Part shown: in pieces, positions 21,311 through 30,594 of the stretch
Layout: every line of letters begins with the position of its first letter
Numbering within the stretch: the stretch's first letter is position 1
IMG/VR virus record: IMGVR_UViG_3300036852_000222
Location: 1 to 35,169 of that record
Length of the DNA: 35,169 bases
Reading direction: 5' to 3' (one strand)
Source: a virus
The notes under the pieces: model-generated
Database searches by the model: none
What the model was told of the DNA's origin: nothing
Seen by the model: the letters and a program-made list of their open reading frames with translations, nothing else
Made by a program: the position numbers and the translations under genes

Positions 21311-22732
21311 CTATTGTTCCGCTTCCTCGAAAGTCGTCGTTGCGTCGATGAGCACGAGTGGCACCGAATCCGAGAACCGCAGCCTCCACTGCCTCGTTTG
21401 GTACATGCCCAGTGTGCGGACGACGAGGATGGGGTCCCGGTCGGTACCGTCGCCCAGCTCCAGGTCCTCCGGCCCCTGCCACGCCCCGAGCCCGTCACGC
21501 CAGTAGAGCTGTGCGCGCGGCCCCGGCAGCTCGCCGACCTCGCCGAGCCCGCGGCGGAACGTGAACTTCGTCCAGAGGTGCTGCTTCCAGTTGTCGGTGC
21601 CGTCGTTAGAGAAGCCCGAGACCGCCTCGGCCACGATGGGCTGACCCATGTCGGTGACGGCGGTCGCGTCCATCTTCGCGATGGTCCCGTCGCCGAGGCC
21701 GATGAGGTTGAGGTTCTCGTCCTCCCAGTGGAAGTGGCTTTTGGCCATCCACGCCGTCCACTGCCCGCCAAGATGTCCGCGCCACTCGTACCAGCGCTTG
21801 AGGGAGGTGTCGAACACGAAGGTCCGGGCCGCGGTGGGGAAGTGCCAGCCGAGGAGATCCCAGGAGCCGATGGACATCCGGAACGCCCAGCAGTCCTCGG
21901 TGACGGGGAGCTTCTTCAGCGTCTCGGTGAGGTTGGGGTCGGAGATGGACTCGTACGCGCGGCCGTTGGAGAGCTGGATGCGGCGCTTCGAATCTAGGAA
22001 GCCGAAGGTCTCATCGATCTGCGCGAATGAATACGGCGCCCCGATGCCCGACGTCCACGTCCGCGCCGAGATGAAGGTCTCGTCGACATCAGGGTCGAGT
22101 GTCTGCACGGTGGCGGTGCCGAGCCCGATGATCTCCCCGGTATTGTCGTAGATGGCCGGCAACGGGTCGGGCCGGGACTCCAGCTCCTTGAACTCTCCCA
22201 ACCACAGTTCGTCGTTGCCGGCCTCGGACCACTGGATCTGACCCGAGCTGTCCCGCGGGTTGACGACGAGTCGCTGCGCGATGGACACGATGTGCGTGCA
22301 GAACGGCGCCCCCCCGGCCAGCCGCTCGGACAGCGGGTGGCCCGCTCCTTCCCACTTCTGCACCCGCCCCCCGCCCGCGATGACGATGCGGTCTCTGGCC
22401 GGCACGAGGACGGGCCGCGTCTCGGCGTCCAGTTGTGACGCGGCGGTCGAATCCGAGAGGTCTACGCCGTTCGCGGTGCCGAGCTGGGCGTGGATCTTCC
22501 GGTCGCTGGTCACGTAGACCACGTCGCCCTTGAATGCGGAGATGCCGTCGACCGAGGTCGTGGCGTCCAGGCCCGGCGATGGGTCGAACTCGTCCCATGC
22601 GGAGATACCCGGACGCAGGTGTACGGCCCCCACGCCGTCGACCAGCACATTGACCGACTGCGGGATGGCTCCCCCGAGCGGCTCGTTGGAGGAGTTCTGT
22701 CCGGAGGCGAAGTCGATCTTGGCCTTGCCCAT
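21311..22732 (-). CDS. P22 gp10-like tail stabilisation (DNA-packaging plug) protein
   Basis: A 473-residue, beta-rich protein with repeated strand-turn units. Strings such as GIGAPYSFAQIDETFGFLD, WYEWRGHLGG and NLIGLGDGTIAKMD resemble the beta-propeller units of P22 gp10, the packaged-DNA stabilisation protein that closes the portal below gp4. The position after the tailspike and gp4-like genes agrees. The ATG overlaps the upstream stop by one base (TAATG). Confidence 0.65.
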   Translation of the reverse strand: MGKAKIDFASGQNSSNEPLGGAIPQSVNVLVDGVGAVHLRPGISAWDEFDPSPGLDATTSVDGISAFKGDVVYVTSDRKIHAQLGTANGVDLSDSTAASQLDAETRPVLVPARDRIVIAGGGRVQKWEGAGHPLSERLAGGAPFCTHIVSIAQRLVVNPRDSSGQIQWSEAGNDELWLGEFKELESRPDPLPAIYDNTGEIIGLGTATVQTLDPDVDETFISARTWTSGIGAPYSFAQIDETFGFLDSKRRIQLSNGRAYESISDPNLTETLKKLPVTEDCWAFRMSIGSWDLLGWHFPTAARTFVFDTSLKRWYEWRGHLGGQWTAWMAKSHFHWEDENLNLIGLGDGTIAKMDATAVTDMGQPIVAEAVSGFSNDGTDNWKQHLWTKFTFRRGLGEVGELPGPRAQLYWRDGLGAWQGPEDLELGDGTDRDPILVVRTLGMYQTRQWRLRFSDSVPLVLIDATTTFEEAEQ

Positions 22733-24291
22733 TACGCCGACAACGTCCTTGAGACTTCGCGCAGCTTCGAGGTTGCGCTGTCCCAGTAGAACTTGCTATA
22801 GATCCTGTGGCCGGCGGTCGTGGGGAGAGAGCCAAGGATGGAGTCGAGCACATAGATGGCGTTCAGGGTCCAGGTCGTGCCACCGGCGTTGTTGATGAAC
22901 TCGAAGTCGAAGTAGCGATCTTCGGCATCGATTCCGGTCGGGGTGTAGACCGGCGCGTTGACCGTGGTGGCGCCCGAGGCACCTGTGAGGCGCTGGGGGT
23001 TGCCGACCATGATGTTGGGCGTGTGCGTGGAGCCGGTAGTGGTGTAGCCCTTGATACCGTTTCCCCACTGACGAATCGATGGCCAGGCCGTGAGAGCGGT
23101 GGTGTCGATAGGGGTGGTCGTGCTGCCCATGGCCCCGAGGGTCGGGCAGCCAAAGATGGAGAAGTGCCCGGTGCCGATGCCGCTAAACAGGATGCCTGGC
23201 GCCGAGCTTGGGCCGGGGACCCCGGTACCGAAGGAGGCGCTATGGATCGACGTATTCTGCGCGCTTCCCGTGAATTCGATGCTCGCGCCGCCGCCGGCAA
23301 GGTAATTACCGCCGGAAATCGTACACACCGGAACCGCGCTCCTGAGCCCGCGGCTCGCCGCGTCCAGGGTTGGCGTGGAGACGCAGTCGCGCAGTACCAG
23401 CTGCGACCCCGATACGTCGATGTTGACCGTCCCGAGGTAGGCGCTGACGTTGTCGTGGCGATTGAGAATCCCGCTGGTATCGACGAGGCACGAGTACGTA
23501 GACGCCGCCGAGAACGCGAGACTCAGGTCCCGCACGCCGCAGCTCGTGCACGTCGAGAGCGCGAGGATGTTCGAGGCGGAGCTGTAGCACAAGATCGTGC
23601 TGGCCACGAGACCAGCGCCAACGATCTGCACGCCGGAGGCACCCGCAAGCGACAGGGCGGACGACGTCCGGTAGGTGCCCGGGTCGACGTACAGCCTGGT
23701 CGACAGCCGCTTCGCCTCGTTGAACGCGAGCTGGATGGCGGCGGTGTCGTCTGCCAGACCGTCGCCCCGCGCCCCGAAGTCCTTTACCGAGATCTGCATC
23801 CCACGGATGACCTCGATGTACGGCCGCGGCGTCGCGCCGGCCGACTCCTGGTATTCCCCGTCGGGGCCGAGCGACTCGCCCAGGTTCGTGAGGACGGTGT
23901 CGAGATCTGTCTGACCGCCAAGCTCCTGCGTGACGTCCCCGGAGACGTCGTCCGTGACTGCCCCGGTGTAGTTCTCGTTGACGATCTCGACCTGGGCCGC
24001 GCCGACCTTGTTGAAGTCCGCCAGCGTCGCCAGAACGGCACCGTCCGAGTCCTCGACTCGAACGTCCACCGCGTCCTGTACCCAAATGTCCGCCTTGCCG
24101 GCGACGTCGAGAGGGATTCCTCCCTCGGTCAGCGTCCAGGCCTCCGAGCAGTCTGCGGAGGTGAAGCCCGGCGCCGCGGTGTTTGTCCCGGGCTCGTAGA
24201 TGAAGACTTTTCCGGACGCGTTCACAGACCCGTCCGCCTTGCGGGAGCCGGTGACGGCGATGGACTCGATGAGGCGTGCTGCGAGGGCCAT
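22732..24291 (-). CDS. Tailspike with pectate-lyase-type right-handed beta-helix
   Basis: A 519-residue protein. Residues ~10-100 form a head-binding type domain (ASGKVFIYEPGTNTAAPGF..., WVQDAVDVRVED). ISVKDFGARGDG (167-178) and DDTAAIQLAFNEAK follow, the classic opening of the pectate-lyase superfamily helix, and then a Gly/Ser/Thr-rich repeated body to ~470. Such spikes bind and often cut surface polysaccharide. Catalytic residues cannot be told from this view. The ATG overlaps the gp4-like stop by one base. Confidence 0.8.
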   Translation of the reverse strand: MALAARLIESIAVTGSRKADGSVNASGKVFIYEPGTNTAAPGFTSADCSEAWTLTEGGIPLDVAGKADIWVQDAVDVRVEDSDGAVLATLADFNKVGAAQVEIVNENYTGAVTDDVSGDVTQELGGQTDLDTVLTNLGESLGPDGEYQESAGATPRPYIEVIRGMQISVKDFGARGDGLADDTAAIQLAFNEAKRLSTRLYVDPGTYRTSSALSLAGASGVQIVGAGLVASTILCYSSASNILALSTCTSCGVRDLSLAFSAASTYSCLVDTSGILNRHDNVSAYLGTVNIDVSGSQLVLRDCVSTPTLDAASRGLRSAVPVCTISGGNYLAGGGASIEFTGSAQNTSIHSASFGTGVPGPSSAPGILFSGIGTGHFSIFGCPTLGAMGSTTTPIDTTALTAWPSIRQWGNGIKGYTTTGSTHTPNIMVGNPQRLTGASGATTVNAPVYTPTGIDAEDRYFDFEFINNAGGTTWTLNAIYVLDSILGSLPTTAGHRIYSKFYWDSATSKLREVSRTLSA

Positions 24292-24974
24292 CAGTAGGCT
24301 CCGTGGTAGGGGTCAGACGGCAGGCAGAGCTGAAGGTCTCCACGCTCGTTTTCGCCGCCGAGCACATCGCGCTCCTGCTGCTCCGCCTCTGTCTTCAGTT
24401 CCTGGCGCTTCGCTGCGGGGACATTGAGCGGGAACGAGAGCCAGTAGGCGAACCGCCACATCAGCGCGCCCATCCAGCGCTGAGTGAGTCCCGGCGTCGT
24501 GGTGCCGGCGCTCATGTCGTCGATGAGCTGGATGCCGCGGTAGTTCGCGGTGTAGGTGCCGTTCGGGACCGACCAGAACTTGGCCGTGAGCGTGGAGAGC
24601 TTCTCGACGTAGCACCGCGTCGGCGTTCCCGTGACGGTCTTGTCGGAGATGACCTGGTAGTCGCTCCAGATCATCTTCTCGACCCAGGTCTCGCTGGTCG
24701 CGCCCGAGGCCATGACGGTCATGGGGAACTCGACGTCGATGAGATTTGTGGGCAGGGGGTAGGACGCCGTCCCGTTCGAGAGGGTCAGCGTCAGCGGCAC
24801 GGCCTGGGTGAGGGTGACGCCGCGGCTCTGGAGCGTCTTCAGCATCGTCGACAGGATGTCGCGAGCGTCCTGGAGTACCTGATTCGGCGGCTCCCGTCCG
24901 AGGCCGAGCGTCCCGCAGAGCTGGAGCGCCTTCTTCGTGTACTGGTCGGCGTTGAGGTTGAAGGTGGTTGCCAT
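24291..24974 (-). CDS. Head-tail adaptor, P22 gp4-like
   Basis: A 227-residue protein. The start is helical (QYTKKALQLCGTLGLGREPPNQVLQDARDIL...), then TASYPLPTNLIDVEFPMTV-like strands, a WMGALMWRFAYWLSF segment and a charged helical tail. This is the arrangement of podoviral gp4-type adaptors that attach below the portal. Synteny with the gp10-like gene and tailspike supports it. It overlaps both neighbours by one base (TGATG). Confidence 0.7.
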   Translation of the reverse strand: MATTFNLNADQYTKKALQLCGTLGLGREPPNQVLQDARDILSTMLKTLQSRGVTLTQAVPLTLTLSNGTASYPLPTNLIDVEFPMTVMASGATSETWVEKMIWSDYQVISDKTVTGTPTRCYVEKLSTLTAKFWSVPNGTYTANYRGIQLIDDMSAGTTTPGLTQRWMGALMWRFAYWLSFPLNVPAAKRQELKTEAEQQERDVLGGENERGDLQLCLPSDPYHGAY

Positions 24975-26482
24975 CAGATGTTCACCTGCGGGTAGTGACC
25001 GGGCGGCTGGCGATAGCAGAGCGCGGCCTTGGAGGCGCGGACCACGTCATCCTGCATGCCATACACCTGGTATCCGAGCCCGCTCTTACCGAAGACACCC
25101 ATGTACTTGACGTCGGGCACCCCGAACCGCTCCTGGCGCGGCTTGGCGAGCGCATCCTTCGACACCCGGAACGTGCCCAGGTTGGCGGCTGACAGAATGG
25201 GCGACAGCAGCCCCAGGGACGCCCAGGAGTAGAGGGCGCCCGAGGCCTCGGTGAACGGGGCGGCGGCCTTGAGGGTGTCGGCGGGACAAATTGCCGGGTC
25301 GTAGGTGCCGGTGGTGCCCAGAAACGTCAGCGATTCGCGCTGGACCGGCGTGGCGTTGGCGGCGTTGGACGTGAAGGCCGCGAGCCAGGCCATCATGGCC
25401 GTGACGGTAGCGTCCGCCGGGTCGGCCTCGTAGAGCCCTCGCAGGGCCAGGCAGATGGGGTCCGAGCCGATGAGGGTGAGCGGCGTCCAGGTGCCAGGGT
25501 CAGCCTCCCCGTTGCGGGCGGCGATGTAGGTGGTGCGGGGGGCGGTCGTGGACAGACCGGTCACGTAGGCGCCCGACTCCGTAGAGTCTTTCGCACCCGT
25601 CCTGGCAAAGGCTTGCAGCTCGGCGATCATGGTCGACAGCGGCGCGGCGTTGACGCCGAAGTAGGCGGTCGCCGCCGCATCGCCGAAGGTCGCATCCCCG
25701 ATCTCAATCTGGAGCGCCTTCAGGAACCACAACGCCGCGACGTCGGCCACGAGGTAGTTGTTGGTCAGGAGCCCACTCACGAGCCCCACACCCGACGCCA
25801 CGCCGCCGACGTGATATGGCCCGCCGCCCTGTGGAAAAACTGTGTACGACGTGACTTGAACGTCGCCCGACTGGACATGCCGCAGGTAGGTGGCGCAGCG
25901 CTTGGCCGCGGTCAGGTAGCCCGGAGTCCCGAGGGCCTGATAGCCGCGCAGATACGCGAGCCCGCCAGCGATGACGGTGTCGGTGGCGTAGCCCGAGGCC
26001 TCCAGGAGGCCGCCGTAGCGCGGGTCGGTGACGTCGGCGATGGACTGGACGCTGTCGAGGTAGGCGAGGTACGAGGCGAGGAGGGTGGTGGCCCGAGAGA
26101 TCCAATTCTGCGGCCGGCGGCCATCGATGATGACCTCGGCCATGTAGAGCGCCGCCCACGCCGTGGCGCGCGCCGACGCGACCGGGGTGGCGATGTTCTG
26201 GTTCGGGGCGGTGGCGGCGAGGTAATTGAAGACGGCGGCCTCGTCCATCTGGTAGACGGGCGTGCCGGCGAGACCCTTGGCCCACTTGTTCGGGCGGATG
26301 CGGAGCGGGCGGGCCTTGGCGTTGTACTTCGCGATCTGCATCGCCGTCAGGCCCTTGGCGTCGTCCGGGCACGCCCAGCGGAACTCGCCGATGTACGTCA
26401 GGTCGCTCTTGTGCCAGCGCACGCCGCACACGTCGCAAATCCTTACATAATCGTACGGCTTGAGGCCGCCGTCGGTGTACAC
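24974..26482 (-). CDS. Virion-region protein with N-terminal Cys cluster
   Basis: A 502-residue protein starting with GTG 26482. The N-terminus has CDVCGVRWH and a later Cys (WACPDD, about residue 37), a possible incomplete zinc site. The rest is helical, Ala/Thr-rich and repeats helical hairpins (VIAGGLAYLRGYQALGTPGYLTAAKRCATYL), which suggests an alpha/alpha barrel-like fold similar to glycan-active enzymes. It lies between the adaptor and two beta-helix-like genes. Function unknown; a depolymerase-related role is only a hypothesis. Confidence 0.55.
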   Translation of the reverse strand: MYTDGGLKPYDYVRICDVCGVRWHKSDLTYIGEFRWACPDDAKGLTAMQIAKYNAKARPLRIRPNKWAKGLAGTPVYQMDEAAVFNYLAATAPNQNIATPVASARATAWAALYMAEVIIDGRRPQNWISRATTLLASYLAYLDSVQSIADVTDPRYGGLLEASGYATDTVIAGGLAYLRGYQALGTPGYLTAAKRCATYLRHVQSGDVQVTSYTVFPQGGGPYHVGGVASGVGLVSGLLTNNYLVADVAALWFLKALQIEIGDATFGDAAATAYFGVNAAPLSTMIAELQAFARTGAKDSTESGAYVTGLSTTAPRTTYIAARNGEADPGTWTPLTLIGSDPICLALRGLYEADPADATVTAMMAWLAAFTSNAANATPVQRESLTFLGTTGTYDPAICPADTLKAAAPFTEASGALYSWASLGLLSPILSAANLGTFRVSKDALAKPRQERFGVPDVKYMGVFGKSGLGYQVYGMQDDVVRASKAALCYRQPPGHYPQVNI

Positions 26483-26483
26483 G

Positions 26484-27317
26484 TCACACCGTCCAGTCGA
26501 CCCTGCTGCCGCCGGTCATCGAGGACACCTGGAATATGCCCGTCGTGCCGGTCGGGAACAGGACGTTGGAGCTATTGAGCATTCGGACGCGCGTGAAGCG
26601 CATGTTGGTGACCGCAGCGGAGCCGAACATCGCGTACCGGGTAACCGATGAGGCCGCCGTGCCCCAGCCGTACGAGCCGCCGTCGAACGTGATCGTATCC
26701 GCGACGAGGTGGCTGCCCGCGTTCGACAGGTCGACGGCGTACGCGGCCCCGGTGCCGGTGGCGGTGAAGCGCAGGTTGTACCAGAAGTCCGGGCCGACCG
26801 AGGAGTAGGCGATCGTATGAGTGCTGTCGTTGGCGCCGCAGTCGAACGTCAGGTTGCGCAGGACGGACGTGCCGGAGCCTCCGAGGATATGAATGCGCTC
26901 GCGCGCCACGACCGACGACTCGGGGAAGTAGAAGTTGTCGAGCAGTACCGAGGCGGCCGTGATCTGAAACATCGGGTTCGTCGCCGCCGCCACGCCGTTC
27001 GTGAACCGCGGGATGGCCGTGCCAGACCCCTCGCCGACGATGTTGAGTCCGGCCTTGGCCAGCGTCACCTTGGTTGAGACGGCCTCGCGGTGGTTCTGGA
27101 GCACCACGATCGTATCGCGCGCTGACGCCGCCGCGTACGCAGCGGCCAACGTCAGGAACGGGTACTCCCGGTCCGTGCCGGCGTTGGCGTCGGCGGCCGT
27201 GGATACAGCGTTCCCGAGGTACCAGTAGTTTCCCGACTGGTACGTGTTCTCCAGGACGGCCAGGTCCGCCCCGCTGGACCCGCCCGCACCGTTGATGTAC
27301 GAGCGGATTGCCGCCAT
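26484..27317 (-). CDS. Right-handed beta-helix protein
   Basis: A 277-residue protein with pectin-lyase-like strand repeats (TREYPFLTLAAAYAAASARDTIVVLQNH... then GLNIVGEG, TAASVLLDNFYF, IHILGGSGTSVLRNLTF). It resembles the gene at 27333-28271 in length, layout and motif (GIGEG/GEGSG turns), so the two are likely paralogues. Location right after the capsid genes suggests a virion surface protein. Confidence 0.65.
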   Translation of the reverse strand: MAAIRSYINGAGGSSGADLAVLENTYQSGNYWYLGNAVSTAADANAGTDREYPFLTLAAAYAAASARDTIVVLQNHREAVSTKVTLAKAGLNIVGEGSGTAIPRFTNGVAAATNPMFQITAASVLLDNFYFPESSVVARERIHILGGSGTSVLRNLTFDCGANDSTHTIAYSSVGPDFWYNLRFTATGTGAAYAVDLSNAGSHLVADTITFDGGSYGWGTAASSVTRYAMFGSAAVTNMRFTRVRMLNSSNVLFPTGTTGIFQVSSMTGGSRVDWTV

Positions 27318-27332
27318 CCGTTACCTCGCCGG

Positions 27333-28271
27333 TTACCCGGTGGTGTCGGCGCCTGCCGCGCCCGCGACGGCCGTCTTTGAGTTCGTCACCTGGAGCCCCG
27401 ATCCGGTCGTGAGACCGTTCCCAGCCGCCAGGACGCCGAACCCGCACAGGTCCACCATGCCCGTGCAGCCCGCCATGGCCGTGAAGGCGATGGTCGAGTT
27501 GGCGAGCGTGTTCGAGAACCGCGACTTCACGATGCGAGCCTTCAGGCTCGCCGTGGTGAGCTGCTGGACCGGGCCCACGGTCGTGGTCGACCCGGGGCCG
27601 AGGATGTCGCAGTCCTCGATGTCGAGGTAGTCCGTCCCCGTCAGGCGCAGGAACGTCGTCGTCGGCACGGCGGCCGTCTCCGCGTAGGCCTTGACCCGGC
27701 GGAGCTTGAGGTCGTCGGCCGCGGCCGTGGTCGTGATGCCGATGGCCACGATCTGATCGGCGTCGAACCCCCACCAGATGTCACAGTCGAACAACCGGCA
27801 CGAGGCCGCCGAGATGGTGATGGGAGCCGCCACCGTCAACGCCGACCCGGCCGCGTGCGCGCCGGCCAGGTAGAGGTTGCAGTTCTTGATCCCGAACCCC
27901 GCCGCGTCCATCAGCAGCGTCGAACCCGCCACCGTCCAGGTGAACGTCGGCTTCTCGGCGCCTTCGCCGATGCCGATGACCTTCACGCCCGTCTTGGTGC
28001 CCAGGCTCGCCCAAGCGTCAGCCGCGCCGATGTTCTCCGCGTGCCCGGGCAGGCAGATCACCCGGTCCGCGCGTCCCGACCGACACGCCCCGAAAGCCGC
28101 ATCGACCGTGGTGAAGAATCCGGCCGGCGTCGGCGCCGCCATCCCCCGAGGCAGGAGGTCCAACGCCGCCGGGCCCGAGGCGTGGACGTAGTGACACAGC
28201 CCGCCCGTGGGGTTGATGACGTACCCCGGCATCGTCTCGGTGGGGCCGTCGAAATTCACACTGGTCTGCAT
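27333..28271 (-). CDS. Right-handed beta-helix protein, paralogue of the next gene
   Basis: A 312-residue protein with ADRVICLPGHAENIG, TGVKVIGIGEGAEKPTFTW, GFGIKNCNLYLAG and DYLDIEDCDILGPG turns, typical of a beta-helix. AAGGGG precedes ATG 28271. It lies 10 bases after the capsid gene. Two such proteins next to the capsid suggest head fibres or decoration. Confidence 0.65.
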   Translation of the reverse strand: MQTSVNFDGPTETMPGYVINPTGGLCHYVHASGPAALDLLPRGMAAPTPAGFFTTVDAAFGACRSGRADRVICLPGHAENIGAADAWASLGTKTGVKVIGIGEGAEKPTFTWTVAGSTLLMDAAGFGIKNCNLYLAGAHAAGSALTVAAPITISAASCRLFDCDIWWGFDADQIVAIGITTTAAADDLKLRRVKAYAETAAVPTTTFLRLTGTDYLDIEDCDILGPGSTTTVGPVQQLTTASLKARIVKSRFSNTLANSTIAFTAMAGCTGMVDLCGFGVLAAGNGLTTGSGLQVTNSKTAVAGAAGADTTG

Positions 28272-28281
28272 AGTCGTCCCC

Positions 28282-29337
28282 TTAGCAGGCGTCGCCGATG
28301 AAGTACCGCCAGTTCGACACGCCCTTGGTCCAGCGCGCCGAGCCGGTGTGCTGCTCGGTCTCGTTCTCCTGCATGTTGCCGGCCCGGAAGCGCGGCTTGC
28401 GGCGCCAGATGAACATGGCCCCGCGGGTCACGTTCGTGATGCCGAACATGTTGGTCGTGCTCGACATGAACGGCACCGACACCGGGTCGCTCGACAGCTC
28501 GCCCTTGAGCGCGTTGATCGTGCGGTTGGCCGTGTCGTCCTTGCCCTCCGACTTGAGGACTTCCTTCATGCGCCACTTCTGGTTCGTGGGACCCACGACC
28601 TTGACCAGCTTCACCGAGCGCACGCGGCCGTTGGTACCCGGCATCTTCTCGGCCATGACGAGCATGGCCTGCACCATCGCGTTCGACGGGCTGACCGTGT
28701 TCGCAAAGGCGTTCGGCACCGTGGCGCCGCCGCGGATGACGTGGGACGTGGAGCAGATGGCCACCGCGTCGCCCGAGACGCCGGACTCTGTCGCGCCGGT
28801 AAAGGCGTCGTTCAGGATGCCGACGGCATCGTAGTCCTGGGTCTGCTCACAGGTGTTCCGCAGCATGCGGACAGCGTCGTAGATCTCCGGGTACTGCGAA
28901 TCCTCCTTCAGCTCCTCGGGGATGATGAGGCGCTTCGAGAACTTCTTCGCCTCGTAGCGCTTGCTGATGCCCTCGGAGTACTCGTCGAGGTCCAGGTCGG
29001 CGCCCTCGTCGGTCTCTCCCCAGAGCCCCGGCTCCACCAGCTCGACGTCGTCGAAGAACTTCTTCTCCGTCGACTTCTCCTGGAGGTACTGCTTCCAGAC
29101 CGGCTCTGAGTTTTGCGCCTCGTCGCGCCAGACCGCGCCGAGAATCTTGTGATAGACGCTCGGGAAGTTGCCGCTGCCGATGCCCATGACGAACGTGGGC
29201 GTCGAAATGGCGTCGAGGACCGCACGGATGAACCGCGAGAGCCTCGGGAATAGCCGGGTCAGCACCCGCGGTCCGGGGAAGGCTGCCGCGAGCGCCGCGA
29301 GAATGGCCAGGATGACGATGCAGACGAAGGTGTTCAT
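28282..29337 (-). CDS. Major capsid protein with hydrophobic N-terminal extension
   Basis: A 351-residue protein in the capsid position between the head protein and the beta-helix genes. The core (about residues 51-351) includes VYHKILGAVWRDEAQ, KRYEAKKFSKRLIIPEEL, NTCEQTQDYDAVGILNDAF and SVPFMSSTTNMFGITN, with long helix and strand segments like other HK97-fold capsids. Residues 3-21 (TFVCIVILAILAALAAAF) form a strongly hydrophobic span and 22-45 a basic amphipathic part, unlike usual capsid N-termini. An in-frame ATG at 29187 gives MGIGSGNFPS and a more normal start, but no clear Shine-Dalgarno precedes it. Confidence 0.7.
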   Translation of the reverse strand: MNTFVCIVILAILAALAAAFPGPRVLTRLFPRLSRFIRAVLDAISTPTFVMGIGSGNFPSVYHKILGAVWRDEAQNSEPVWKQYLQEKSTEKKFFDDVELVEPGLWGETDEGADLDLDEYSEGISKRYEAKKFSKRLIIPEELKEDSQYPEIYDAVRMLRNTCEQTQDYDAVGILNDAFTGATESGVSGDAVAICSTSHVIRGGATVPNAFANTVSPSNAMVQAMLVMAEKMPGTNGRVRSVKLVKVVGPTNQKWRMKEVLKSEGKDDTANRTINALKGELSSDPVSVPFMSSTTNMFGITNVTRGAMFIWRRKPRFRAGNMQENETEQHTGSARWTKGVSNWRYFIGDAC

Positions 29338-29339
29338 GG

Positions 29340-29933
29340 TTAGATACCCGCCAGATCGAGGAAGGGGTCGGCACCCTCGTTGATTCGGCAGACCACTCGT
29401 TGGTACTGCGCGGTGAGATCGTTGTCCGGTGTTCTGAGCATCCCTACGATGCGCATCTGTGCCTGGCCAGCCACGTACGTGCCGTCCAGCTTGTGGGCAG
29501 ACCGTCCGTAGACCGTCGAGCCGGCATCGGACACCTTGATGTCCATGTTCGCCCCGACACCCGCGTAGTTCAGGGCCGCCGTGGTCGCGACATCGACCGC
29601 CGCGATGTACTCGATGCTGGGGTCGTCCCAGACGTACACGTAGCTCGCGTTGTACGAGCCGCGCGCGGTCGGCGAGTAAACCGTCGTGGCCGGGATGTAC
29701 TGGCCGTACACCCGCTTGTTGTTCGTCACGTACGAGACGTGTGAGATGACGCCACGGACGAGGACCGAAGCTCCCGCCGCCGCCGAGATGATCGTGCCCG
29801 CCGTGTCGAGCGCTACCGCATCGCCAGGGAACAGCGCCGTGCCGTAGCTCGACGCCACCTCATAGCGGTTGGGGCTCGGGACCGCCCGGAGCCCCCGGCG
29901 CGGCGTGAATCCACCCATGAGGAAATTCGCCAT
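29340..29933 (-). CDS. Head-associated structural protein (decoration-like)
   Basis: A 197-residue, beta-rich protein (MANFLMGGFTPRRG..., ALFPGDAVALDTAGTIISAAAG, VLVRGVISHVSYVTNN, VYGQYIPATTVYSP). It lies between the scaffold-side gene and the capsid gene, as capsid decoration or vertex proteins do in many phages. The stop is two bases before the capsid ATG. Exact role not proven. Confidence 0.6.
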   Translation of the reverse strand: MANFLMGGFTPRRGLRAVPSPNRYEVASSYGTALFPGDAVALDTAGTIISAAAGASVLVRGVISHVSYVTNNKRVYGQYIPATTVYSPTARGSYNASYVYVWDDPSIEYIAAVDVATTAALNYAGVGANMDIKVSDAGSTVYGRSAHKLDGTYVAGQAQMRIVGMLRTPDNDLTAQYQRVVCRINEGADPFLDLAGI

Positions 29934-29936
29934 GGC

Positions 29937-30452
29937 TTACGCTCCCATCCTTGCGTCCACGGCAATGCGCTGCCGGACGGCCGCCTTGCCCTCGTTCTTG
30001 TCCATGTCGGCGTAGGCCCGAAAGTCCAGGTCACGTTGCCGGCGCCGAAACATCTGCGCGTTCAACTTCTGCTGCGCGACGTAGCGCGAGCGGTTCTGCT
30101 TCTGCCAGAGGCCCTTGTCGCAGCTCACGAGCACGAGGTCGCGCTTGACGATGGGCTCGCCCTTGTCGCCCTCCTTGAACTCGGCCCGCATCCGCGCCGA
30201 GACCGCGTCACCGTGGCGCTCGACCCGGTAGGGCACCGAGCCACCGAGGTACTTGCCGATGTCGTCGTCGCTTCGGTGCGCCCAGTGGTAGTGGCGGTCG
30301 CTCTCCTCGTTGTCCAGGGCGAACTCGTTCGACGGGTCGCCGTCGACGTCCGAGAAGTCCTCGTCGGGGTCGATGCGATCGAGCGGCACGCCGAGCATCG
30401 AGACGGCGTCGGACACTCTCGGCTGAGCGGACTTGCGGTTGCGGGGAGGCAT
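29937..30452 (-). CDS. Hypothetical protein of the head gene cluster
   Basis: A 171-residue acidic/basic protein with a DPDEDFSDVDGDPSNEFALDNEE stretch, then a basic second half (KQNRSRYVAQQKLNAQMFRRRQRDL). CGGAG precedes ATG 30452. It may assist head assembly from position. No family recognised. Confidence 0.6.
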   Translation of the reverse strand: MPPRNRKSAQPRVSDAVSMLGVPLDRIDPDEDFSDVDGDPSNEFALDNEESDRHYHWAHRSDDDIGKYLGGSVPYRVERHGDAVSARMRAEFKEGDKGEPIVKRDLVLVSCDKGLWQKQNRSRYVAQQKLNAQMFRRRQRDLDFRAYADMDKNEGKAAVRQRIAVDARMGA

Positions 30453-30569
30453 GAGCGGCTCCGGTCTGAAGCGTCCCAGCCACTCTGCGGGTCATTCCCG
30501 CCAGGCCACCGTTTCAGCCACCACTCGCCCGGCTCTCCGGGTCGCAGGCCGTACCCCTATATTACGGTC

Positions 30570-30587
30570 ACAGGCCCGTAGGCCTGT
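30570..30587 (-). terminator. Stable UNCG-type hairpin after the scaffold gene
   Basis: On the minus strand, ACAGGCC TACG GGCCTGT forms a perfect 7-bp stem closed by a C(UACG)G loop, the exceptionally stable UNCG class. It begins eight bases after the scaffold stop. No T run follows, so it may attenuate or protect RNA rather than terminate. TTGACA overlaps its left side and TAATAT lies 20 bases further, a spacing too long for a standard promoter. Confidence 0.4.
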
Positions 30588-30594
30588 CAACAGT

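Noticed and set aside
22807-24297. 496-codon plus-strand frame opposite the tailspike
   Set aside because: A shadow of the beta-helix gene, which has a clear pectate-lyase motif.
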